NCBI GenBank assembly: GCA_016195825.1
Contig: JACPYV010000023.1
Coordinates: 1-39,867 of the forward strand
Source of the DNA: Burkholderiales bacterium
GTDB taxonomy: Bacteria > Pseudomonadota > Gammaproteobacteria > Burkholderiales > Burkholderiaceae_C
Length of the DNA: 39,867 nucleotides
Direction of reading: 5' to 3'
The stretch's first letter is position 1. Every line of letters begins with the position of its first letter. Below the pieces are notes generated by a model. That model did no database searches. It was given only the letters and a program-made list of their open reading frames with translations, and was not told where the DNA came from. Of the stretch, positions 36,601 through 39,867 are shown in pieces. A program made the position numbers and the translations under genes.

Positions 36601-39150
36601 GAGGGAGCGGCGCAGGTTGTCCAGCATCTTCCAGACATGGATGGCGCGCAGGCCCCAGCGCCGCGGGTGCCCCAGGAAGGGCAGCAACTGCCAGTCGCCG
36701 CGCGTCCAGCGGTGGATGCGCGACGCGGCCACGTCGGCGTGCATGGGCGCGGCTTCCACCAGCACCACGTCGCTGACGCCGGCGCAGCGCATCAGCGAAC
36801 CTTCCAGCAGGTCATGGCTGAGCACCTGGCCCTGCGGCAGGCGGCGGGCCAGCACCTGGGCGGCGGCCTGCACGTCGATCAGCCCCTTGCCGGCGGCGCT
36901 GCCTTCGTCGAACAAGTCCTGGTAGACCTCCGAGCTGGCCGTGCTGTACGGGTCCAGCCCGGGCTGGCCTGCGAACAAGCTGTGGAACCAGGTGCCGTGC
37001 ACCGTCGAGCTACCGGCCTCAGTGGCCAGTGGTGTGGCGATGCGCGGCTGCAGCATGCCGTGGCCATGCACCACAGTGACGGCGCCGGTGGCTGATGTGG
37101 CGACGCGCGGGCGGTTCAGCGGGTGGGCGGCGATGGCGACCAGCTCGCGCAGCGCACCCGGAGGCAGCGCGGTGTCGCTGTCCAGCGTGACGAGGTACCG
37201 GATACCAGGCGCGGGGGTGGACAGCGCACCGAGGTCGATGAAGTGGTCGGGCAACGTGTCTGGCGCTTCACCGGCCAGCAGCGTGACCAGGGCTTCGGTC
37301 TTGCCGCGCTTGCGCTCCCAGCCTATCCACTTCTGCTCGGTCTCGCTCCAGCGCCGTTCGCGGTGCAGCAGCAGGAAGCGCGGCCGGCCGCCGCTGCCGG
37401 GGCCGTGTCGCTGGTTTAGCGTCTCGATGCCGGCGCGGGCCTGCGCGATCAGGCCCTCGTCTTGCGGCAGGTGCTCCGACTGGGCATCGCCGTAGTCGCT
37501 GAGCAGCGCAAACTGCGCCTCGGCCTCCAGGTTGGCGAGGTGGTGTCGCTCCAGCTGGGCCAGCAGCGAGTTGATGCCCTTGGGCCGCGTCAGCATGCAG
37601 GGGATGACCACGAGCGTGCGCGCCTCGGGCGGCAGCCCTTGCGGCCATGACAGCCGCGGCAGTCGCAGCGGCGGCATGCACTCGCCGATGAGGCGGTTGG
37701 CCAGCGCGACGATGGCTTCGCTGGCTGGCAGCAGCGCCAGCAGCACGGTGACTGCCACTACGCGCCAACCGGCATCAGGCGGAAGGCCCAGGGCCAGCAG
37801 CAGCACCATCGCAGCAGTGCCGACCGCGATCAGGCTGGACAGATAGATCAGTGCGCCGTGACGCTGCAGCCCGGCAACAACGCGCTCGGCCCGCGCCTCC
37901 CTCACGCGCAAATCCGCGAGCAGCTGCGCGCGCCCGCGCCCCGTCAGCCAATGCAAGGGAGCGCGCTCGGCGGAGTCTGGTGCCCACACGGGGTCGCTGC
38001 ACAACAAGCGCACGACCTGGGCGACGTCGGCCTCGGGCAGGCCGTGGCGTGCGGCCAGCGCCTCGATGGCATGCACGGTGCGGTCCTGCGTGCCCTCGTG
38101 CTCCTGGCGGTAGACATCAATGCGGCCCAGCGCCTTCAGCGCGGGGTGGACGGTCTCGAACAGCCCGGCCCAGTCGGCGGCGCCCAACTTGCGCAGGCTG
38201 CCGATGGCGTTGCGGATGCTTTGATGGTCGGCCGCGCTCTCGTTCTGTTCGCTGGCCTGGGCCGCGGCGGGGTCGGGCAACTGCCCGGCCAGCCAGGTCC
38301 GGGCCGCGGTCCAAGGCGAATCGGCGACGTCGGGCGCGTCACGCTCGACGGGATGGCCCAGCGCACGGTCAACCAGGCGGTCATGCAGTCGCAGCGCCAA
38401 TGCCAGCACGGCCGGGTCGTGTGGCCACTGCGCCTGCCAGTCCGTGAGCCGCTCGCGCACGGCGTCTGCCGTCATCTGCGGCAAGGCCTCGAACAGCAGC
38501 TGAGCCGCGCGCCGCCCGAGGTGGCGCCATGCAGCGCGCTCGGCCAGCCGGCGCAGGTTCTCCACCAGCACCACGCGCAGCGTCGACGGCAGCGCCCACA
38601 GCTCGCGCAGTGTCAGCGGCTGGGCTTCGTGGTGGCCGGTGAGGAAGTGGCGCAGCAGCGCCATGTCCAGCGCGCTGTCGGCATGGGCAACCCAGGCCCA
38701 GCCTACGCCGTAGACGCGTGGCAGGCCTTGCAGCGGCTCGTCGGCGAGGCGGGGAAGGCGCTGAAAATACCTGCGCGGCAGGTCGTGCAACACCTCGTCG
38801 AGCTGCTGCTGCAGCAGGCGGGCGTTGTCTAGCAACCAGGCGTGCGCAGGGTCGATGTCGGCCTGCAAGCCCTCCTCGGACAGCACGGCCAGCGCTGCGC
38901 TCCACACCTGCAGGTTGCTCTTGAGCCGCGGCGAGAACGGTCTGGGCTTGCGCTTCGCGTCGTCCAGCCGCTGCGCGGCAGCCAGGCTGCGGCCGTGCTC
39001 CGCGAAGCGCTCAGCGCCGAACTGCACCGCACGGACCGGCGCGGCGGCCGCCTCGGGCCTCGCCGCCACGCGCAGGAAAGCCGTTGCTGCTGCGCTGGGC
39101 GTCAGATCGCTCGGAGGCGGGGCAGGTGCGGCGTTGGGGGAGGCAGGCAT
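30619..39150 (-). CDS. ndvB: Cyclic beta-1,2-glucan synthase (NdvB/ChvB/Cgs type)
   Basis: A 2843-residue membrane enzyme, matching the size of Sinorhizobium NdvB and Brucella Cgs, which build cyclic beta-1,2-glucans from UDP-glucose for the periplasm. Domains in order: an N-terminal region; membrane segments near 437-487; a GT84/GT2-like glycosyltransferase with DSD in VTLDSDTALPPG near 650 and the RIHRWTRGDWQ acceptor motif near 813; membrane segments near 850-895 and 980-1023; a glycoamylase-like domain (about 1047-1440, with TVDSGNLCAHL and TMSHHHGMSL); and two GH94 beta-sandwich regions. The GH94 helical barrel has QLQDAM near 2390 and GDWNDGM near 2513, the expected place of the catalytic Asp. 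In Brucella the GH94 part sets ring size. The frame is intact throughout. No ndvA/chvA exporter gene is adjacent. Confidence 0.95.
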   Translation of the reverse strand: MPASPNAAPAPPPSDLTPSAAATAFLRVAARPEAAAAPVRAVQFGAERFAEHGRSLAAAQRLDDAKRKPRPFSPRLKSNLQVWSAALAVLSEEGLQADIDPAHAWLLDNARLLQQQLDEVLHDLPRRYFQRLPRLADEPLQGLPRVYGVGWAWVAHADSALDMALLRHFLTGHHEAQPLTLRELWALPSTLRVVLVENLRRLAERAAWRHLGRRAAQLLFEALPQMTADAVRERLTDWQAQWPHDPAVLALALRLHDRLVDRALGHPVERDAPDVADSPWTAARTWLAGQLPDPAAAQASEQNESAADHQSIRNAIGSLRKLGAADWAGLFETVHPALKALGRIDVYRQEHEGTQDRTVHAIEALAARHGLPEADVAQVVRLLCSDPVWAPDSAERAPLHWLTGRGRAQLLADLRVREARAERVVAGLQRHGALIYLSSLIAVGTAAMVLLLALGLPPDAGWRVVAVTVLLALLPASEAIVALANRLIGECMPPLRLPRLSWPQGLPPEARTLVVIPCMLTRPKGINSLLAQLERHHLANLEAEAQFALLSDYGDAQSEHLPQDEGLIAQARAGIETLNQRHGPGSGGRPRFLLLHRERRWSETEQKWIGWERKRGKTEALVTLLAGEAPDTLPDHFIDLGALSTPAPGIRYLVTLDSDTALPPGALRELVAIAAHPLNRPRVATSATGAVTVVHGHGMLQPRIATPLATEAGSSTVHGTWFHSLFAGQPGLDPYSTASSEVYQDLFDEGSAAGKGLIDVQAAAQVLARRLPQGQVLSHDLLEGSLMRCAGVSDVVLVEAAPMHADVAASRIHRWTRGDWQLLPFLGHPRRWGLRAIHVWKMLDNLRRSLVAPAALLLLVASWLGLGLSAGWAFLAVAAAFGAGPLMGALAACAPARERISLPRFYRQAAIELGRAVGGTLWHLAMLPAATWLQLDAIGRALWRQRVTRRDLLEWTTADAAEADARTGWMALWRQHRRLTIATGVLATLLINAEFLSLHVAWHIALPVMLAWTLSPLWIALASRPRARPRREAIDDDERHYLLGVARDTWRWFERWVTQDDNDLPPDNVQFDPDTAVAHRTSPTNIGLYLLSACCAREFGWLHDVGLAERVGRTLDTLEKLPKHRGHLYNWVDTQRLTVLEPYYVSTVDSGNLCAHLMVVAAACEGFARGGDGMPPRPAVAQALNDVAARARSIALAHEFGWLYDPQRHLLHIGAIAPPGVGPGEEKLDLNHYDLLASEARLASLVAIAKGDVPASHWGALGRPFFSRGHVTGLKSWSGSMFEMLMPSLVLDEPSGSALAEAARATVAEQIRAARARGLPWGVSESAYAKRDASLAYQYGPQGNAALALRDTPPEEIVIAPYATLMATMVMPRAAVANLRLLQALGARHDTGFMEALDYTASRLPEATDTTQRRPRMQRIGTTMSHHHGMSLVALTEVLCGGAPQRWADAEPRLSAVRWLLHERAPHEVAPLKEPPVTPTRAVPRRAHISLAVPDVRGRALAATAWLGHSRLTAMLREHGGSALMWGEPAAQVLVSRWHDDLAQDLLGHHLHLRDLDTPWPSGPEATPWRSLTLRPTPGPQWRYGARLHPASAQFTAEGEQLHAFTEVWVAVEDDVELRRVTLHNPSQRERRLALVSSFEPVLAPARADLAHPAFGKLFLQARWQPEQRALHWERLPRSPNEAAVHAVHALVGVEGEGGAQMNRLQAGADRAHWLARGGRPGQPGGSVARADARTLLTGTTPGLSTEAGPLDTGNDPISLLHFALTLPPGARITMTLATAAASESQTLSHLLDKLAQPALCERTLTLAHTMAGVRTQGAGLAPGAWRAGLALQTLLTSQAPRDGVPALEGSFQRDALWRHGVSGDAPIILMRVADTTGVLMVRELCALLQAQGSPLPVDIVVLDAEPASYLAPVSRALRSLTEQQVRGRARLHVLTDSAVQDDTRFALNLLARVRWFADGRPLAQQLERLAAPHEQAARARRDAGASPVLWQAAHASSPGATPPASNFDSASGACRFALAPGAQLPRPWVNVIANAEFGCQVSERGAGMAWAGNSRLHQITPWSNDALLDSPGEWLVLHCLDSGQAWLLGRASDHQTVTHAPGATALAFMLAGLVVRLRWTVDAGSAVRQCQVELHAPPGTAPRRLRLLAAAQWQLGADSSARRSVVTRLEAPLPSEGAALMLALATQADGLNGFGGQTAWMALRPARSGDLRAEQVPALAEDQALWPWPEEAAFTPDLNPPRPWDAAVEASGDRRLLFDDEGRLVMPHMLDGQAGPSTDPAALLAVPLRLEAGHAWHATVLLGHASSLVAAREQARCAWPVDPLHRLAAQRKVWRDLSAPVQVATPDPEFDALVNHWLPTQVLGCRIWARAGFYQAGGAFGFRDQLQDAMALVQHAPERLAAQIRLHATRQFVAGDVQHWWHEPAGAGVRTHFADDRLWLALALALYVERTGDTRLADEQAPFLEGRTVPEGAEDIYETPAISGETASLFEHAARAIEVSLAVGSHGLPLFGSGDWNDGMNRVGAEGRGESVWMGFFLCAVIDALHPIAVARGEQARAQRWHQARKALSTALDASAWDGSWYRRGWFDDGTVLGTHSARECRIDLIVQAWAVLAGAAQPERARRALDSAWRELHDRDAHLLRLLWPPLKDQQPPAGYIQAYPGGVRENGGQYNPAAVWALMASAKLGQAERAWAAFTAISPAHRGAHGANYGLEPFAVAGDIETASPHAGRGGWSWYTGAAGWLLRAAIESLCGVRLSGGLLSVQPCLPPHWPQAHVRLRVAGLSVEVLVQRATPSSVAPPGYRRLEPGTALPLAALPGQVRLWVPVSERSPSPRVEPAVLA

Positions 39151-39245
39151 ACTGCCACTGTCCCCGTGGGGGGGCTGACCGGACAGCGGTTTGTGCGCCG
39201 TGTGGAAGTCAGCACAGTCCTACAGCCCCCGTCACCCGCACGCGT

Positions 39246-39668
39246 TCAGCCGTGCTCCCGCAGCCGTGCCGCCAGTGCTGAGATCTCGGCCGGCACCTTG
39301 GCCGCCATGGCGTCGGTCGGGTGGGCGCGCAGCACGCGCTTGAGCGTCTGCGGCTGCGGCGTCAGCGGCCCGGCGAAGCAGACATGGTCATCATCGGCAA
39401 TCAGCAGCGTCGGGAAGGTCTCGATGTGCAGGTCACCGACCAGGTCGGCCTCGTCCTCGATGTCTATCCAGCGCACGCACAGGCCGTCCTGCGGCAGCTC
39501 GGCGCAGGTGGCTTCGAAAACCTCCTGGTAAGACTCGCAGGTGCGGCATCAAGCGGCACAAAGGCAGGCGACGTGGAAAGTCACGGGCGGCACGGTGCCA
39601 TGCGCGGGCGCCGGATGCGGGTGCAGGGAAACCGGGCTCCTGCGGTTGACGCGCGCAACAGCGCCCAT
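39246..39668 (-). pseudogene. Thioredoxin-family gene with in-frame TGA at the WCxxC Trp
   Basis: Read from the ATG at 39668, the frame gives a 140-codon thioredoxin-like protein with one internal TGA (39549-39551). Before it: VTFHVACLCAA. After it: CRTCESYQEVFEA, then RWIDIEDEADLVGDLHIETFPTLLIADD and GPLTPQPQTLKRVL, with the cis-Pro in FPTLL. The TGA stands exactly where thioredoxins have the Trp of WCxxC, so a single TGG to TGA change explains it. The ATG lies 5 nt after the stop of the upstream hydrolase gene, fitting an operon. A GTG at 39476 could start a 76-residue fragment, but it would lack the CxxC site. A sequencing error, true nonsense mutation or read-through are all possible. Confidence 0.8.
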
Positions 39669-39673
39669 CAGGT

Positions 39674-39867
39674 CTAGGGTGTCACCCCCGCGGCCTGCGC
39701 CGCCAGCGTCCCCATTTCGCCGTACAGCGGCAGCACGTTGGTCCCCTGCGTCGGATGGACCCGGTTGGACAGCAGCACGAAGAAGCTGCGGCTTTCGGGG
39801 TCCAGCCAGATCGCGCAGCCGGTGAAGCCCGTGTGGCCGAAGCTGGTGGCCGGGTACAGGCTGCCTC
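39674..39867 (-). CDS. Serine hydrolase (beta-lactamase/class C fold), C-terminal fragment
   Basis: The gene runs off the window; only the last 64 or so residues are present. FGHTGFTGCAIWLDPESRSFFVLLSNRVHP is typical of the C-terminus of the beta-lactamase family (PF00144-type serine hydrolases, including class C-like esterases and peptidases), with HTG taking the place of the KTG-type motif. Substrate and signal peptide cannot be judged. It lies upstream of the thioredoxin-family gene with 5 nt between stop and ATG. Confidence 0.82.
   Translation of the reverse strand, partial: GSLYPATSFGHTGFTGCAIWLDPESRSFFVLLSNRVHPTQGTNVLPLYGEMGTLAAQAAGVTP

Noticed and set aside
39549..39551. Selenocysteine at the in-frame TGA of the thioredoxin-family gene
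   Set aside because: The TGA takes the place of the Trp before the CxxC motif, not of a Cys, so a Trp-to-stop change is far simpler.

Overview
The window looks like a core-chromosome segment of a high-G+C betaproteobacterium of the Burkholderiales, probably near Rubrivivax, Leptothrix or Roseateles. This rests on the gene families, the high G+C (most codons end in G or C), TAAAATCG-type and ACAATCG-type -10 boxes, and a short dispersed intergenic repeat of a kind I associate with this order. The species cannot be named from the sequence. I see no insertion sequence, prophage, CRISPR array or rRNA operon.

Layout. 1-3300: the 3' end of an S41 peptidase gene, a membrane-anchored unknown, dbpA and two small unknowns. 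3300-6250 (minus): a small ribbon-helix-helix-like protein, a multi-pass membrane protein, glnS and a secreted unknown. 6296-11427 (minus): yjgR (DUF853), then a tightly packed chemoreceptor, LytS/AlgZ-type histidine kinase and LytTR response regulator. 11504-22622 (plus): an 11-kb run of housekeeping genes, mostly overlapping by a few bases: yebC, purD, an acyltransferase, hemF, nadD, rsfS, rlmH, maf, rng, tolB, pal, cpoB and tcdA. 22694-22917: two tRNA-Lys genes (TTT and CTT) with a strong promoter and a good terminator. 23247-25331: a TPR/GGDEF diguanylate cyclase. 25773-27879: a divergent LysR regulator and secreted metallo-beta-lactamase-fold hydrolase. 27895-30236 (minus): a fused binding protein-permease of the osmoprotectant type and an overlapping family-3 binding protein. 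30353-30556: a small tail-anchored protein. 30619-39150 (minus): a 2843-residue cyclic beta-1,2-glucan synthase. 39246-39867 (minus): a thioredoxin-family gene with an in-frame stop and the 3' end of a serine hydrolase gene.

How the genes fit together. The central run combines purine, haem and NAD synthesis with ribosome and RNA maintenance (RsfS, RlmH, RNase G, TcdA) and the envelope Tol-Pal proteins. The chemoreceptor, kinase and regulator probably form one sensory unit. The transport and glucan genes suggest osmotic adaptation, but the transporter ATPase and the usual glucan exporter are not in the window.

The points most worth a second look are: a TGA exactly where the Trp of the thioredoxin WCxxC motif should be; a histone-H1-like Lys/Ala/Pro tail on RsfS; a dispersed repeat that supplies the purD ribosome-binding site and, in a second copy, encodes the N-terminus of Maf; and a perfect palindrome over a candidate promoter of a ribbon-helix-helix-like gene. 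I did not find a clearly new multi-gene system.
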